Source of the DNA: Billgrantia lactosivorans
Lineage (GTDB): Bacteria; Pseudomonadota; Gammaproteobacteria; Pseudomonadales; Halomonadaceae
DNA: 64,000 nt
Direction of reading: 5' to 3'
Assembly (NCBI RefSeq): GCF_003254665.1
Contig: NZ_QHGY01000001.1
Location: forward strand, 744,001 to 808,000
In this document: one piece after another, positions 43,291 to 53,874 of the stretch
How positions within the stretch are numbered: the stretch's first letter is position 1
Layout of the letters: every line of letters begins with the position of its first letter
Program-made: the position numbers and the translations under genes
The notes under the pieces: model-generated
What the model was told of the DNA's origin: nothing
What the model saw: the letters and a program-made list of their open reading frames with translations, nothing else
The model's database searches: none

Positions 43291-46017
43291 ATGTCACTCG
43301 GAAATCGCCTGACGCTGTGGATACTGTGTCTCCCCCTGCTGGTGCTGCTGCTCGCGGCGTTGCTGGCGCTGCACCTGGATACCGAATGGCGCAAGTCGGC
43401 CCTGCGCGATCGTGTCGTGACCGCCGTCGAGCAGCAGGCGCCGGAAATGGCCCGAGCCGTCATCGAGGCCGACCAGTCGCGGCTGGACGGCATGGCCAGG
43501 CGCCTGCTGGAAATCGACGAGGCGCGTGGCGTGGGGATCTACACCGACAGCGACATGATTCAGCTGGAGCTGGGCCGCAACCGCGCCCAGGTCGCCACGA
43601 CGCCGCCGCTCGAGGTGCACCTCGATACCAGCAGCGACCTGTGGCGCCTGATGGTGCCGCTGGCCCCGGCCGAGCTGGAGGGCAGCATGACCAGCCGGGC
43701 CTGGCTGGAGCTCGACGTGGACAGCCGCCCGCTCACCCTCGGCTACTATCGCCGCCTTGCCATCACGGGGCTGGGCCTGCTGATCCTCGGCCTGCTGCTG
43801 TTCGTGATCGCCTCGGCCCTCGGCCGTCGCGTGGATACCAGCCTGGGCGATGCCGCCGAAGCGCTGAGGCGGCTGCGGGGCGGCGACTTCGAGGTGCACC
43901 TGCCGGAGGCAGGAGCCCCCGAACTGCGACGCCTGGCCCGCCACGTGAATGCGCTGGGCGACGAGATGCAGCAATCGCACGAGAACATCCAGCGCCAGAT
44001 CGAGCAGACCACCAGCGACCTGGAAGAGTCGATGGAGACCATCGAGATCAAGAACATCGAGCTCGACCTGGCCCACCGCAGGGCGCTGGAGGCCAACCGG
44101 ATCAAGTCCGAGTTCCTGGCCAGCATGAGCCACGAGATTCGTACCCCGCTCAACGGCATCGTCGGCTTCTGCCGGCTGCTGGGGCGTTCGCGCCTCGAGC
44201 CGCGCCAGCGCGAGTGGCTCGACCAGGTGCAGATCGCCTGCGACAACCTGCTCGCCCTGGTCAACGACGTCCTCGACTTCTCGCGCATGGAGGCTGGCCG
44301 GCTGGAGCTGGATCGTGCCGAGCTGGACATGGTGTCGCTGGTCGACGAGGCGCTGAGCCAGCAGGCACCGCTGGCCCACCAGAAGGGGTTGCACCTGCTG
44401 GGCCTGGTCTATGACGACGTGCCGACGCTGCTGCGCGGCGATCCGCTGCGCATCCGCCAGGTGCTGACCAACCTGATCCACAATGCGCTCAAGTTCACCG
44501 AGCACGGCGAGGTCATCGTGCGGGTGATGCTGGAGGAGCAGAACGCCCAGGGGCGCGCGCTGCTGCGTGTCAATGTCAGCGACACCGGGATCGGACTCAC
44601 CCCCCAGGAACAGCACAACCTGTTCCAGGCCTTCCGCCAGGCCGCCGCCAGCCACTCCCGCCATTACGGCGGCTCCGGGCTGGGCCTGGCGATCAGCCGC
44701 CAGCTGGTCGAGCAGATGGGCGGCCAGATCACCGTCGAGAGCGAGCCGTCGCGAGGCTCGACGTTCTCCTTCACCCTGCCGCTGGACGTCATCGACAGCG
44801 GTGAACCCGCGGCCGAGACCATTCTCGACAACCAGCGGGTCGCCCTCTACGAGCCGCACGCCCCGACGCGCCACGCCCTGAGCCACCTGCTCACGCTATG
44901 GGGCGGCCAGGTGGTGGAGCTCCACCAGCCCGAGCCGACCCCTCCCCTCCCCTCGCTGCTGGTCGCCGCGCTGCCCGCCGACCTGAACCAGGCGGTGCTC
45001 GACGAGTGGCGGGCAAGGCTGCAGGCAAGTTCCTGCCCCGTGCTGCTCCTGATCAACGTGGCGCCGCTCGAGATGCCCGACCTGCACCTGCCGAGCGGCT
45101 GCGAGATCCTCGGCAAGCCGGTGTCGCGTCAGGCCCTGGCGGATGCCCTGCGTCGCTGCAGCAAGGCAAAACGCTGCCCCGAGACCGCAGAGGCGCGCCC
45201 GACTCGCGTGCTGGTCGTCGACGACAACGGCATCAACCGCCGCCTGCTGCGCGAGCTGCTGCAGCGCCCCGGCCTGGAGCTGGTCGAAGCCGCGAGCGGC
45301 GAGGAAGCCCTGGCGCTCGCCGAGTCCCCCCCGTTCCACTTGGTGCTGATGGACATCCGCATGCCGGGCATGGACGGTATCGAAACCACCCAGGCACTGC
45401 GTCGCCTGGGCGGCCACTGGGCGACCTGCCCGATCATCGCGGTGACCGCCCATGCCCACGACAGCGAGCACGAGCGGCTGCAGGCGGCGGGCATGCAGGA
45501 AGTGCTGGTCAAACCCGTGGATTCCAACCGCCTGGAGGCCGTGCTCCATCGCCACGTCGGCCTGGCGGCACTACCTCAGACGCCGAGCCTGCCCGCCACT
45601 CAGGAGGCCGGACTGGCCAGCCAGCTGGAGGTCGTCGACATGGAGCTCGGCACGCGCCTGGCCAACGGCAACGAGGACCTGGCGCGCGAGCTGCTCGAGG
45701 AACTCGTCGCGTCGCTGCCGAAGACCGTCGACGAACTGCGCGGCGCCCTGGCCAGCGGCGACCCGGAGCGGCTGCTGGATGCCGTGCATGCGCTCAACGG
45801 CGCCTGCCGATACTGCGGAGCGCCCGAGCTCGCGCTGGTGGCGGAGACGCTGGAGACCCGGCTGCGCTCGCGCGGGATGGCCGAGGTCGACAGCCTCATC
45901 GACGACCTGTTCCAGGCCATCGGACGCCTGGGCGAATGGCGTGCCGCGCTTCAGGCGCCCCCCTCCAGCACGACCATTGCCAGCGCCACCTCGGCTTCGT
46001 CGCTGAGGGACAGGTGA
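43291..46017 (+). CDS. gacS: Hybrid sensor histidine kinase GacS/BarA
   Basis: 908 aa in the inner membrane. Transmembrane segments lie at about 8-28 and 152-176 around a periplasmic domain, then HAMP, HisKA with His281 (SHEIRTPLNGIVGF), a HATPase domain (GSGLGLAISRQLVEQMGG), a receiver with Asp688 (LVLMDIRMPG) and a C-terminal HPt with His833 (VHALNGACRYCG). It feeds GacA/UvrY and so the Csr/Rsm small-RNA switch. The start MSLGNRL at 43291 has AAGGAAA 6 bases upstream. Adjacency to cysM-rlmD-relA matches Pseudomonas gacS. Its last 67 bp overlap acpS on the opposite strand. Confidence 0.95.
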   Translation: MSLGNRLTLWILCLPLLVLLLAALLALHLDTEWRKSALRDRVVTAVEQQAPEMARAVIEADQSRLDGMARRLLEIDEARGVGIYTDSDMIQLELGRNRAQVATTPPLEVHLDTSSDLWRLMVPLAPAELEGSMTSRAWLELDVDSRPLTLGYYRRLAITGLGLLILGLLLFVIASALGRRVDTSLGDAAEALRRLRGGDFEVHLPEAGAPELRRLARHVNALGDEMQQSHENIQRQIEQTTSDLEESMETIEIKNIELDLAHRRALEANRIKSEFLASMSHEIRTPLNGIVGFCRLLGRSRLEPRQREWLDQVQIACDNLLALVNDVLDFSRMEAGRLELDRAELDMVSLVDEALSQQAPLAHQKGLHLLGLVYDDVPTLLRGDPLRIRQVLTNLIHNALKFTEHGEVIVRVMLEEQNAQGRALLRVNVSDTGIGLTPQEQHNLFQAFRQAAASHSRHYGGSGLGLAISRQLVEQMGGQITVESEPSRGSTFSFTLPLDVIDSGEPAAETILDNQRVALYEPHAPTRHALSHLLTLWGGQVVELHQPEPTPPLPSLLVAALPADLNQAVLDEWRARLQASSCPVLLLINVAPLEMPDLHLPSGCEILGKPVSRQALADALRRCSKAKRCPETAEARPTRVLVVDDNGINRRLLRELLQRPGLELVEAASGEEALALAESPPFHLVLMDIRMPGMDGIETTQALRRLGGHWATCPIIAVTAHAHDSEHERLQAAGMQEVLVKPVDSNRLEAVLHRHVGLAALPQTPSLPATQEAGLASQLEVVDMELGTRLANGNEDLARELLEELVASLPKTVDELRGALASGDPERLLDAVHALNGACRYCGAPELALVAETLETRLRSRGMAEVDSLIDDLFQAIGRLGEWRAALQAPPSSTTIASATSASSLRDR

Positions 46018-46334
46018 ATGGCCCGTACCCCCGCCGTGGTGGCCAGCTCGTGTGCCCGCCCCGAGAGCATCAGCGACGGCCGGCCGAGGGCATCGCTGGC
46101 CACCTGAATCTCGGCCCAGCGCATGCCATGCCGAAGCCCGGTACCGAGCGCCTTGACGAAGGCCTCCTTGGCGGCGAAGCGCTTGGCGAGAAACGCCGCC
46201 CGATCGGCGCGCCGCTCCAGCTGCTCCCGCTCCAGCTCACCGAGCAGGCGCGCCGGGAAGCGCTCCCCGTGGCGCGCCATGGCGGCCTCGAAGCGCGCTA
46301 TCCGGGCGATGTCGGTGCCGATGCCGAGGATCAT
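45951..46334 (-). CDS. acpS: Holo-[acyl-carrier-protein] synthase
   Basis: 127 aa. The motifs are [13 protein letters not shown] with the metal-binding Asp, and [19 protein letters not shown] with the catalytic Glu/Lys. It transfers 4'-phosphopantetheine from CoA to acyl carrier protein. Its ATG overlaps the pdxJ stop (ATGA). The last 22 codons overlap the end of gacS in antisense, an uncommon degree of convergence for two essential-type genes. Confidence 0.94.
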   Translation of the reverse strand: MILGIGTDIARIARFEAAMARHGERFPARLLGELEREQLERRADRAAFLAKRFAAKEAFVKALGTGLRHGMRWAEIQVASDALGRPSLMLSGRAHELATTAGVRAIHLSLSDEAEVALAMVVLEGGA

Positions 46335-47128
46335 GCGTGGTCGTGGTCGCCGTGGTGATCGTGCTCGTGCTCTTCCAGCGAGGCGATGAATCCCGCCTCC
46401 TGGCCGGCGATCATCAGCCGCTTCATCTCCGCCACGGCCTCCTTGAGCCCGACGAACAACGCCCGGGCGATGATGGCATGGCCGATGTTGAGTTCGTGCA
46501 GGCCCGGGATCGCCGCGATCGCCTCGACGTTGTGGTAGTGCAGGCCGTGCCCGGCATTGACCGTGAGCCCCAGCTCCAGGGCCATCTCTGCCGCCGCCGC
46601 CAGTCGGGCATGCTCCTCGCGGGCCGCCTGGCCGGCGCACTCGGCATAGGCCCCGGTATGCAGCTCGATGACCGGCGCCTCGGCACGCCTGGCGGCCTCG
46701 ATCTGGGTGGGTTCGGGGTCGATGAAAAGCGACACCTCGCAGCCCGCTGCCGCCAGGCGCCGGCAGGCCGCGGCGATGGCGTCGAAGTTACCGGCCACGT
46801 CCAGGCCGCCCTCGGTGGTCAGCTCCTCGCGCTTCTCGGGCACCAGGCAGACATGCGCCGGGCGAAGCTCCTCGGCCAGCGCGAGCATCTCCTCGGTCAC
46901 CGCCATCTCCAGGTTCATGCGCGTGTTGAGCACCTCGGCGAGGAGGCGTACGTCGCGCTCCCGGATGTGCCGACGGTCCTCGCGCAGGTGCACGGTGATC
47001 CCGTCGGCGCCGGCCTCCTCGGCCAGCAGCGCCGCCTGGACCGGATCGGGATAGCGCGTGCCGCGCGCCTGGCGCAGCGTGGCGATGTGATCGATGTTGA
47101 CGCCAAGCAGTATGCGCGGGGGGTGCAT
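46331..47128 (-). CDS. pdxJ: Pyridoxine 5'-phosphate synthase
   Basis: 265 aa. It is a TIM barrel with [15 protein letters not shown] (His/Asp at the active site), [30 protein letters not shown] and [11 protein letters not shown]. It condenses 3-amino-2-oxopropyl phosphate with deoxyxylulose 5-phosphate in vitamin B6 synthesis. The last ~14 residues, [14 protein letters not shown], form a His/Asp/Glu-rich tail that most PdxJ proteins lack and that might bind metals. It lies between recO (30 bp) and acpS (overlap). Confidence 0.95.
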   Translation of the reverse strand: MHPPRILLGVNIDHIATLRQARGTRYPDPVQAALLAEEAGADGITVHLREDRRHIRERDVRLLAEVLNTRMNLEMAVTEEMLALAEELRPAHVCLVPEKREELTTEGGLDVAGNFDAIAAACRRLAAAGCEVSLFIDPEPTQIEAARRAEAPVIELHTGAYAECAGQAAREEHARLAAAAEMALELGLTVNAGHGLHYHNVEAIAAIPGLHELNIGHAIIARALFVGLKEAVAEMKRLMIAGQEAGFIASLEEHEHDHHGDHDHA

Positions 47129-47158
47129 GAGGGTCTCCAGCTGAGGTCGGGTGAGCCT

Positions 47159-47860
47159 TCAGTGTGAGGCGGAACGGCGCCGCTCGGCAAGCTGGCGCAT
47201 CAGCTCGCGCGAACGCAGCGGCCGCGTGCCGAGCAGCGGGGCCAGCGCGGCCCGGGCCACCGCCTTGGCCGGACCGGCCAGGCCGGGCGCTGCCCAGTCG
47301 CCGCCGGCCAGCAGGCGCAGGGTACGCCCGTCGAGGCCGGGCTCGCCGGGCACGAAGGCGCGCGAGGGCGTATCGAAGCGGTAGCGCCGCTGGGGGTCGA
47401 GCTCCCCGCCCTCCGGCGTGGTGTAGCGGGGGGCGGCGTCCAGCGCCTCGAGCACGGCGAATTCCAGGTGCCGCAGCGCCACGGCGCGGCCATCGGGGCG
47501 AGGCAACGCCTCCAGCAGCGCAGTGTAGTAGGCAAACACTTCCGCCGCCGACAGCTCCACCGGCAGCGTACGCGTCAGCAATTCGTTGGCATAGAGCCCG
47601 CACAGCAGGCCCTCGCCCACCAGCAGCGCCGCCGCGCCGCGACTCTCCATCAGGCGCAGGCGCTTGAGCTCACCCTCGCCCACCCAGGTCAGGTGAAGCG
47701 GGGCGAAGGGCTGCAGCCGCCCCCGCGAGCGCGACCCCGGACGCTGCACGCCCTGGGCCACCGCGCGCACGCGGCCATGGTCGAGGGTGAGCAGCTCGAC
47801 CAGCGCGCTGGTCTCGCGGTAGGGGCGCTTGTGCAGGAGGAAGGCCGGCTGGGGCTGCAT
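47159..47860 (-). CDS. recO: DNA repair protein RecO
   Basis: 233 aa. The N-terminal OB fold starts PAFLLHKRPYRETSALVELLT. The helical part includes GLYANELLTRTLP, and the later YTTPEGGELDPQRRYRFD is typical of gammaproteobacterial RecO. It lacks the zinc-finger cysteines of the Deinococcus type. It works with RecR to load RecA on SSB-coated gaps. It follows era by 21 bp in the lepA-lepB-rnc-era-recO-pdxJ-acpS series. Confidence 0.93.
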   Translation of the reverse strand: MQPQPAFLLHKRPYRETSALVELLTLDHGRVRAVAQGVQRPGSRSRGRLQPFAPLHLTWVGEGELKRLRLMESRGAAALLVGEGLLCGLYANELLTRTLPVELSAAEVFAYYTALLEALPRPDGRAVALRHLEFAVLEALDAAPRYTTPEGGELDPQRRYRFDTPSRAFVPGEPGLDGRTLRLLAGGDWAAPGLAGPAKAVARAALAPLLGTRPLRSRELMRQLAERRRSASH

Positions 47861-47881
47861 GGTCGGGGGCGTCAGGCGAGG

Positions 47882-48781
47882 TCAGTCGAGATCATAGCCA
47901 AGGCTCTTGAGTGCTCTCTCGTCATCCGACCAGCCGCGTTTCACCTTGACCCACAGGTTGAGCATCACCTTGGCGTCCAGGGCACGCTCCATGTCGAGCC
48001 GCGCCTCGCGACCGATGCTCTTGATCCGTTCGCCCTTGTCGCCGATGAGGATCTTCTTCTGGCCGTCACGCTCCACCAGGATCAGGGCGCTGATGTGTAC
48101 CACCCTGCCCTCGTCGCGAAACTCCTCGATCTCCACCGTCACCTGGTACGGCAGCTCGTCGCCGAGCTGACGCATGATCTTCTCGCGCACCAGCTCCGCG
48201 GCAAGGAAGCGCTGGCTCCGGTCGGTGATCTGGTCGTCGGGAAAATGGTGGATCCCCTCGGGCAGGTGCTTGGCCACCTCCGCCTCGAGCTCGGGCACGT
48301 TGGTGCCATGCTTGGCCGAGATCGGCACGATGGCGGCGAAGTCGCGGCGTGCGCCGACCTCGCCGAGCCACGGCAGCAGCGTGCTCTTGTCCTCGAGCCG
48401 GTCGACCTTGTTCACGGCCAGGATCACCGGCGCCGCGACGTGCGCGAGCCGCGTCAGCACCACCTGGTCCTCGTCGGTCCAGCGCGTGCGGTCGACGATG
48501 AAGACCACGCAGTCGACATCGCGCAGGGCCTGGGTCGCCGCCTGGTTCATGAAGCGGTTGATCGCCTTGTTGCGGTCGCGACCGAGGATGTGGATGCCCG
48601 GCGTGTCGACGTAGATGAACTGGGCCTCGCCCACGGTCTTGATGCCCATGACCTGGTGTCGCGTGGTCTGGGGCCGGCGCGAGGTGATCGAGATCTTCTG
48701 GCCGAGAATCCGGTTCATCAGGGTCGACTTGCCGACGTTGGGGCGGCCGACGATGGCCACGAAGCCGCAGGTCTCGCTCAT
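47882..48781 (-). CDS. era: GTPase Era
   Basis: 299 aa. G1 is GRPNVGKST (residues 12-20), G3 DTPGIH, G4 NKVD and G5 SAK. The C-terminal KH domain has [22 protein letters not shown]. It binds 16S rRNA 3' ends and assists 30S maturation. Its ATG (48781) overlaps the rnc stop by 4 bp. An open frame upstream to 49198 in the same phase is a shadow of rnc. Confidence 0.97.
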   Translation of the reverse strand: MSETCGFVAIVGRPNVGKSTLMNRILGQKISITSRRPQTTRHQVMGIKTVGEAQFIYVDTPGIHILGRDRNKAINRFMNQAATQALRDVDCVVFIVDRTRWTDEDQVVLTRLAHVAAPVILAVNKVDRLEDKSTLLPWLGEVGARRDFAAIVPISAKHGTNVPELEAEVAKHLPEGIHHFPDDQITDRSQRFLAAELVREKIMRQLGDELPYQVTVEIEEFRDEGRVVHISALILVERDGQKKILIGDKGERIKSIGREARLDMERALDAKVMLNLWVKVKRGWSDDERALKSLGYDLD

Positions 48782-49470
48782 GCCATCTGCCCCTTGCGAT
48801 TCTCCAGCTGCAGCAGCGCGAGTTCGGCGGCCTGCTGTTCGGCATGGCGGCGGCTGGAGCCACTGCCCAGGGTATGTGTATCGAGCAGTTCGATGTGACA
48901 CTCCACGGTAAAGGTCTGGTCGTGGGCTTCGCCCTCCACCGACACGACCTCGTAGCGCGGCAGCGGCGACTGGCGCGACTGCAGGAACTCCTGCAGCCGG
49001 GTCTTGGGATCCTTCTGGGTATCCTGCAGGTCGATCGACTCCAGACGCTCGGCGTACCAGGACAGCACTCGGCTGCGGGCCACGTCCATGCCGGCGTCGA
49101 GATAGATCGCCCCGAGCACGGCCTCGACGGCATCGGCCAGGATCGAGTCGCGCCGCTGCCCGCCGCTCTTCATCTCGCCCGAGCCCAGGCGCAGGCATTC
49201 GCCGAAGGCCATCTCCCGGGCCAGCTCGGCCAGGGTCTGGCCGCGCACCAGGCGCGCGCGCAGGCGCGACAGCTGCCCCTCGCGCGCCTGGGGGAAACGC
49301 TGGTAGAGGGCCTCGGCGATGACGAAGTTGACGATGGAGTCGCCGAGGAACTCCAGCCGTTCGTTGTTCCGTCCCCCGAAGCTGCGGTGGGTCATGGCCA
49401 GTTCCAGCAGCGACTCGTCGCGAAAGCTGTGGCCGATGCGGCGGCTGAAGGCGGTAAGGGATGTGCTCAC
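48778..49470 (-). CDS. rnc: Ribonuclease III
   Basis: 230 aa. The RNase III signature is [15 protein letters not shown], the second acidic cluster is [13 protein letters not shown], and a double-stranded RNA-binding domain closes the protein ([11 protein letters not shown]...[21 protein letters not shown]). It processes rRNA precursors and structured mRNAs. It lies 24 bp after lepB and overlaps era, as in most gammaproteobacteria. Confidence 0.97.
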   Translation of the reverse strand: MSTSLTAFSRRIGHSFRDESLLELAMTHRSFGGRNNERLEFLGDSIVNFVIAEALYQRFPQAREGQLSRLRARLVRGQTLAELAREMAFGECLRLGSGEMKSGGQRRDSILADAVEAVLGAIYLDAGMDVARSRVLSWYAERLESIDLQDTQKDPKTRLQEFLQSRQSPLPRYEVVSVEGEAHDQTFTVECHIELLDTHTLGSGSSRRHAEQQAAELALLQLENRKGQMA

Positions 49471-49494
49471 GAAATTCCTGTTATTTCCGGTCCA

Positions 49495-50298
49495 TCAATG
49501 GATGCGGCGAACCTGGGTGAAGCTGGGCAGGCCGCCATCCCAGTGCATCCACACGGCGAATGCCTGGCCGACGACGTTCTCTTCGGGCACGAAGCCCCAG
49601 TAGCGGCTGTCGTTGGAGTGGTCGCGGTTGTCACCCATGGTGAAATAGTGGCCGTCGGGCACGACGATCTCGCGCACGCGGGGCCCCGGGTCACGAGGGT
49701 TATTGTAGATACGATGGCTCACCTCGCCCAGTCGCTCCTCGAGCAGCCACTCGCCCGGCGCCGTGGAAGGCGCCTCGTCGAGCACCCGCTTGGGGACCGG
49801 CTCGCCGTTGACATAGAGCTGCTTGTCCTCGTAGCGCACCGTGTCGCCCGGCAGGCCCACGACGCGCTTGATGAAGTTCACCGAGGGCTCGGTCGGAAAG
49901 CGGAACACCATCACGTCGCCGCGCTCGGGCTCCCCCACCTCGAGGATGCGGTTATGGGTCACCGGCAGGCGCAGGCCGTAGGCGAACTTGTTGACCAGGA
50001 TGAAGTCGCCCACCTCGAGGGTCGGGCGCATCGAGCCGGAAGGAATCTGGAACGGCTCCACCAGGAAGCTGCGCAGCAGCAGCACCACCAGCAGCACGGG
50101 AAAGAAGGAGCGCGCGTAGTCGATCGGCCAGGGCTCCTTCATCGCCCGCTCGCGGGCGGACTCGTCGAGCCCTTCCGTGGTACCCGCCTCCACCGCGGCC
50201 AGCTTCTGGCGGCGTGCCGGACGCAGCCAGACGAGGTCGAGCAGCCAGATCAAGCCGGTGACGGCCACGGCCACCACCAACAGAAGTGAAAAGTCCAT
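49495..50298 (-). CDS. lepB: Signal peptidase I
   Basis: 267 aa. An N-terminal membrane helix (about 3-25), a basic loop and a second helix (about 63-80) precede the catalytic domain. The nucleophile Ser89 is in PSGSMRPTLE and the general base Lys144 in FIKRVVGLPGD; GDNRDHSNDSR forms the last conserved box. It removes signal peptides from exported proteins on the periplasmic face. It starts 13 bp after lepA, so the two are cotranscribed. Confidence 0.97.
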   Translation of the reverse strand: MDFSLLLVVAVAVTGLIWLLDLVWLRPARRQKLAAVEAGTTEGLDESARERAMKEPWPIDYARSFFPVLLVVLLLRSFLVEPFQIPSGSMRPTLEVGDFILVNKFAYGLRLPVTHNRILEVGEPERGDVMVFRFPTEPSVNFIKRVVGLPGDTVRYEDKQLYVNGEPVPKRVLDEAPSTAPGEWLLEERLGEVSHRIYNNPRDPGPRVREIVVPDGHYFTMGDNRDHSNDSRYWGFVPEENVVGQAFAVWMHWDGGLPSFTQVRRIH

Positions 50299-50311
50299 AG
50301 CGTCGCCGTTC

Positions 50312-52129
50312 CTAGTCGTTCACCTTGAGCACGGCCAGGAAGGCGTCCTGGGGAATTTCCACCCGACCGACCTGCTTCATGCGTTTCTTGCCCGCTTTCT
50401 GCTTCTCGAGCAACTTCTTCTTGCGCGTCACGTCACCGCCGTAGCACTTGGCGGTAACGTTCTTGCGCAGCGCCTTGACCGTGGAGCGCGCCACCACCTG
50501 GCCACCGATGGCGGCCTGGATCGCCACGTCGAACATCTGCCGTGGAATCAGTTCCTTCATCTTCTCGACCAGTACGCGGCCGCGCGAATGGGCGTGGTCG
50601 CGGTGGATGATCACCGCCAGTGCATCGACGCGGTCGCCGTTGATCAGCACGTCCAGGCGCACCAGCCTGGCCGCCTCGAAACGCTCGAAGTTGTAGTCCA
50701 GCGAGGCGTAGCCCTTGGAGATGGACTTGAGGCGGTCGAAGAAATCCATCACCACCTCGGACATCGGCAGTTCGTAGGTGAGCTGGATCTGGCTGCCGAG
50801 GAACTGCATGTCAAGCTGGTTGCCGCGGCGGTTCTCGCACTCCATGATCACGTTGCCGACGAACTCCTGCGGCACCAGGATGCTGGCCCGCACGATCGGC
50901 TCGCGCATCTCCTCCACGTCGGCCATGTCGGGCAGCTTGGAGGGGTTGGAGACGTACTTGACGTCGCCGTTCTTCATCGCCAGCTCGTAGACCACCGTGG
51001 GCGCCGTGGTCAGCAGGTCCAGGTCGTATTCGCGCTCCAGCCGCTCCTGGATGATCTCCATGTGCAGCGTGCCGAGGAAGCCGACGCGGAAGCCGAAGCC
51101 CAGGGCGTCGGAGTTCTCGGGCTCGTACTCCAGCGAGGCGTCGTTGAGCGCCAGTTTCTCGAGCGCGTCGCGGAAGTCCTCGTAGTCGTCGGCGCTGACC
51201 GGGAACATGCCGGCGTAGACCTGCGGCTTGACCTTCTGGAAGCCGGGCAGGCGCGGCACGTCGGGCGTCTTGGCGTGGGTGATGGTATCCCCCACCGGCG
51301 CGCCCTGGATGTCCTTGATGCCGGCCACCACGAAGCCCACCTCGCCGGCGCGCAGGATGTTGGTCTCCTTGCGCAGCGGCGTGAAGATGCCCACCTCGTT
51401 GGCCTGCCAGTCGCGACCGGTGGACTTGATGCGGATCTTCTCGCCCTTCTTCAGGGTGCCGTCGAAGATGCGCACCAGCGACACGACGCCCAGGTAGTTG
51501 TCGAACCAGGAATCGATGATCAGCGCCTGCAGCGGTGCCCCCGGGTCGCCCTTGGGCGGTGGAATGTCGCGCACCAGGCGCTCGAGCAGCGCATCGATGC
51601 CCAGGCCGCTCTTGGCCGAGACCTGGCAGGCGTCGGTGGCGTCCAGCCCGATGATCTCCTCGATCTCGTGGGAGACCTTGTCGGGGTCGGCCTGGGGCAG
51701 GTCCATCTTGTTGAGCACCGGCAGCACTTCGAGCCCCTGCTCGATGGCGGTGTAGCAGTTGGCCACCGACTGCGCCTCGACGCCCTGGGCGGCGTCCACC
51801 ACCAGCAGCGCCCCTTCGCAGGCATAGAGCGAGCGCGATACCTCGTAGGAGAAATCCACGTGCCCCGGGGTATCGATGAAGTTGAGCTGGTAGGTGTTGC
51901 CGTCCTGGGCCTGGTAGTCGAGCGTGACCGACTGCGCCTTGATGGTGATGCCGCGCTCGCGCTCGAGATCCATCGAGTCGAGCACCTGCTCCTTCAACTC
52001 GCGTTCGGAAAGCCCTCCGCAGCTCTGGATCAGGCGGTCCGCCAGGGTCGACTTGCCGTGATCGATATGGGCAATGATCGAGAAATTCCGAATGTGCTTC
52101 AGTTTTTCGTTGCTTGCTTCGTTGCTCAT
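50312..52129 (-). CDS. lepA: Elongation factor 4 (LepA)
   Basis: 605 aa. GTPase motifs are [31 protein letters not shown] and SAKSG. EF-G-like domains follow, and the LepA-specific C-terminal domain contains [18 protein letters not shown]. It is a ribosomal back-translocase-like factor linked to initiation and to stress at high ionic strength, apt for a halophile. It heads the lepA-lepB-rnc-era-recO-pdxJ-acpS series. About 200 bp separate it from mucD, enough for its own promoter. Confidence 0.97.
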   Translation of the reverse strand: MSNEASNEKLKHIRNFSIIAHIDHGKSTLADRLIQSCGGLSERELKEQVLDSMDLERERGITIKAQSVTLDYQAQDGNTYQLNFIDTPGHVDFSYEVSRSLYACEGALLVVDAAQGVEAQSVANCYTAIEQGLEVLPVLNKMDLPQADPDKVSHEIEEIIGLDATDACQVSAKSGLGIDALLERLVRDIPPPKGDPGAPLQALIIDSWFDNYLGVVSLVRIFDGTLKKGEKIRIKSTGRDWQANEVGIFTPLRKETNILRAGEVGFVVAGIKDIQGAPVGDTITHAKTPDVPRLPGFQKVKPQVYAGMFPVSADDYEDFRDALEKLALNDASLEYEPENSDALGFGFRVGFLGTLHMEIIQERLEREYDLDLLTTAPTVVYELAMKNGDVKYVSNPSKLPDMADVEEMREPIVRASILVPQEFVGNVIMECENRRGNQLDMQFLGSQIQLTYELPMSEVVMDFFDRLKSISKGYASLDYNFERFEAARLVRLDVLINGDRVDALAVIIHRDHAHSRGRVLVEKMKELIPRQMFDVAIQAAIGGQVVARSTVKALRKNVTAKCYGGDVTRKKKLLEKQKAGKKRMKQVGRVEIPQDAFLAVLKVND

Positions 52130-52270
52130 CTAGCCCAATCCGGTGTTCGACACGAGCGCGGCAGCGGCGGAGTCATCGGCGCCCGCTAACGTCATGAGAA
52201 TTCGATGGCCGGTATTGTACCGGCATGGCCTTGGGTTGGACAGCACAGCCGCATGAGGCGCCCAGAACGC

Positions 52271-52300
52271 GGACACCCCCCGCATGAGCGGGAGGTGTCC
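52271..52300. terminator. Stem-loop after mucD
   Basis: GGACACCCCCCGC / GCGGGAGGTGTCC pair over 13 bp with one mismatch around ATGA, 27 bp past the mucD stop. There is no T run, so it may terminate or stabilise the mucD mRNA. Confidence 0.5.
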
Positions 52301-52326
52301 GGTCGCTCGACTGCTGCCAGGTCGGA

Positions 52327-53745
52327 TCAGCCGCGACCCAGGCGCAGCGCCACGAACAGCGAGCGCCCCTCGCGATAGAGTCGCACGGGTATGGCGCGAT
52401 CGGTGGGCGCCGATTCGATCAGCTCGCGCAGCTGCCTTCCGTTCTCCACGGCATGGTGGTCGAGGCTGACGATCACGTCGCCCGGCATAATACCGGCTTC
52501 GGCTGCCGCCCCGCGCGGGTCGACGTCACGCACCAGCACGCCGCTGTCGACCCCCAGTCGTTGACGCTCGGCCTGCTCCAGCTCGGCCACGGCGATTCCC
52601 AGGCGCGCCTGGGCGTCCGACTCGCCGGCAGGAGCCTGGGCGCTCTGCTCGCTATCGGGCCAGTCGCCGATGGTCACGGAGAGGTCCTGGCGCTCGCCGT
52701 CACGCATGATGGTCAGTTCGGCTTCGTCGCCGGGGCTCACCCGGCCGATCAGCCGCGGCAGGTTGCGCGAACGCTCGACCTCTTCGCCATCGACCTCGAG
52801 CACGATGTCACCCGCCCGCAGGCCCGCCTGCGCCCCCGGCCCCTCGGGGTCGAGGTCGGCGATCAGGGCACCGCTGGGGCTGTCCATGCCGAACGACTCG
52901 GCCAGGTCGCGCGACACCGGCTGGATCATCACGCCGAGCCAGCCGCGCCGTACGCGACCGTCGTCACGCAGCTGGGTGGCCACGTCCATGGCGACGTTGA
53001 TGGGAATCGCGAAGGACACCCCCATGAAGCCGCCGCTGCGCGTGAAGATCTGGGCGTTGATACCGACCACCTCACCATCCAGGTTGAACAGCGGTCCCCC
53101 CGAGTTGCCCGGGTTGATCGCCACGTCCGTCTGGATGAAGGGCACGTAGGTGTCGCGCGGCAGGGTGCGGTTGATGGCACTGACGATACCGGCGGTCACC
53201 GAGTGATCGAAGCCGAACGGCGAGCCGATGGCGGCTACCCATTCCCCCACGCGCAGGTCGTCGGAATCCCCCATGTTCAGCGTCGGCAGGTCGGAGGCAT
53301 CCACCCGCAGCAGGGCCACGTCGGTCTGGCTATCGGCCCCGACCAGTTCCGCCTCGAGCTCGCGGCGGTCGTTGAGACGCACGAGGATCTCGTCGGCCCC
53401 CTCGACCACATGGGCATTGGTCAGGATGTAGCCGTCCTCGCTGATGACGAAACCGGACCCCAGAGACTGGCGCTCCCCGCCCTGGCCGGGGCCGCCCGGC
53501 GGCGCCGGGAAGCGGTCGCCGAAGAAGTGCCGGAAGATCTCGGGAATCTCCTGGCCACCGAAACCTTCGAAAGCCTGCGAACGATCCGGAATGACCCGAG
53601 TGGTGGAAATGTTGACCACCCCGGGCGCGGCCTGCTCCACCAGCTCGGTGAAATCGGGCAGATCGCGGGCGAAGGCTGACTGCCACGACAGCAGCACGGC
53701 CAGCATGAGCGCCCAGAGGGAGAACTGTCGCGTCAATGGCATCAT
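52327..53745 (-). CDS. mucD: Periplasmic serine protease MucD (DegP family)
   Basis: 472 aa. A signal peptide (cleavage after SAFA, residue 26) is followed by a trypsin-like domain with the triad His112 (LTNAHVVEG), Asp142 (TDVALL) and Ser215 (NPGNSGGP), then two PDZ domains (near 270-350 and 385-465). It degrades or refolds damaged envelope proteins and in Pseudomonas dampens AlgU signalling. It lies 129 bp after mucB. mucC, which sits between mucB and mucD in Pseudomonas, is missing. Confidence 0.95.
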   Translation of the reverse strand: MMPLTRQFSLWALMLAVLLSWQSAFARDLPDFTELVEQAAPGVVNISTTRVIPDRSQAFEGFGGQEIPEIFRHFFGDRFPAPPGGPGQGGERQSLGSGFVISEDGYILTNAHVVEGADEILVRLNDRRELEAELVGADSQTDVALLRVDASDLPTLNMGDSDDLRVGEWVAAIGSPFGFDHSVTAGIVSAINRTLPRDTYVPFIQTDVAINPGNSGGPLFNLDGEVVGINAQIFTRSGGFMGVSFAIPINVAMDVATQLRDDGRVRRGWLGVMIQPVSRDLAESFGMDSPSGALIADLDPEGPGAQAGLRAGDIVLEVDGEEVERSRNLPRLIGRVSPGDEAELTIMRDGERQDLSVTIGDWPDSEQSAQAPAGESDAQARLGIAVAELEQAERQRLGVDSGVLVRDVDPRGAAAEAGIMPGDVIVSLDHHAVENGRQLRELIESAPTDRAIPVRLYREGRSLFVALRLGRG

Positions 53746-53874
53746 AAGAGCTCCTGCATCAGCTTAACGTCGTCACAAGCGGTAACTAGGGAGCCACACG
53801 TCGATTTTCAAGGTGGCTCATGCACCATTCAAAGGGACCAGGACCCTCGAGGAGACCTGCCGATCGGCCCGCCT

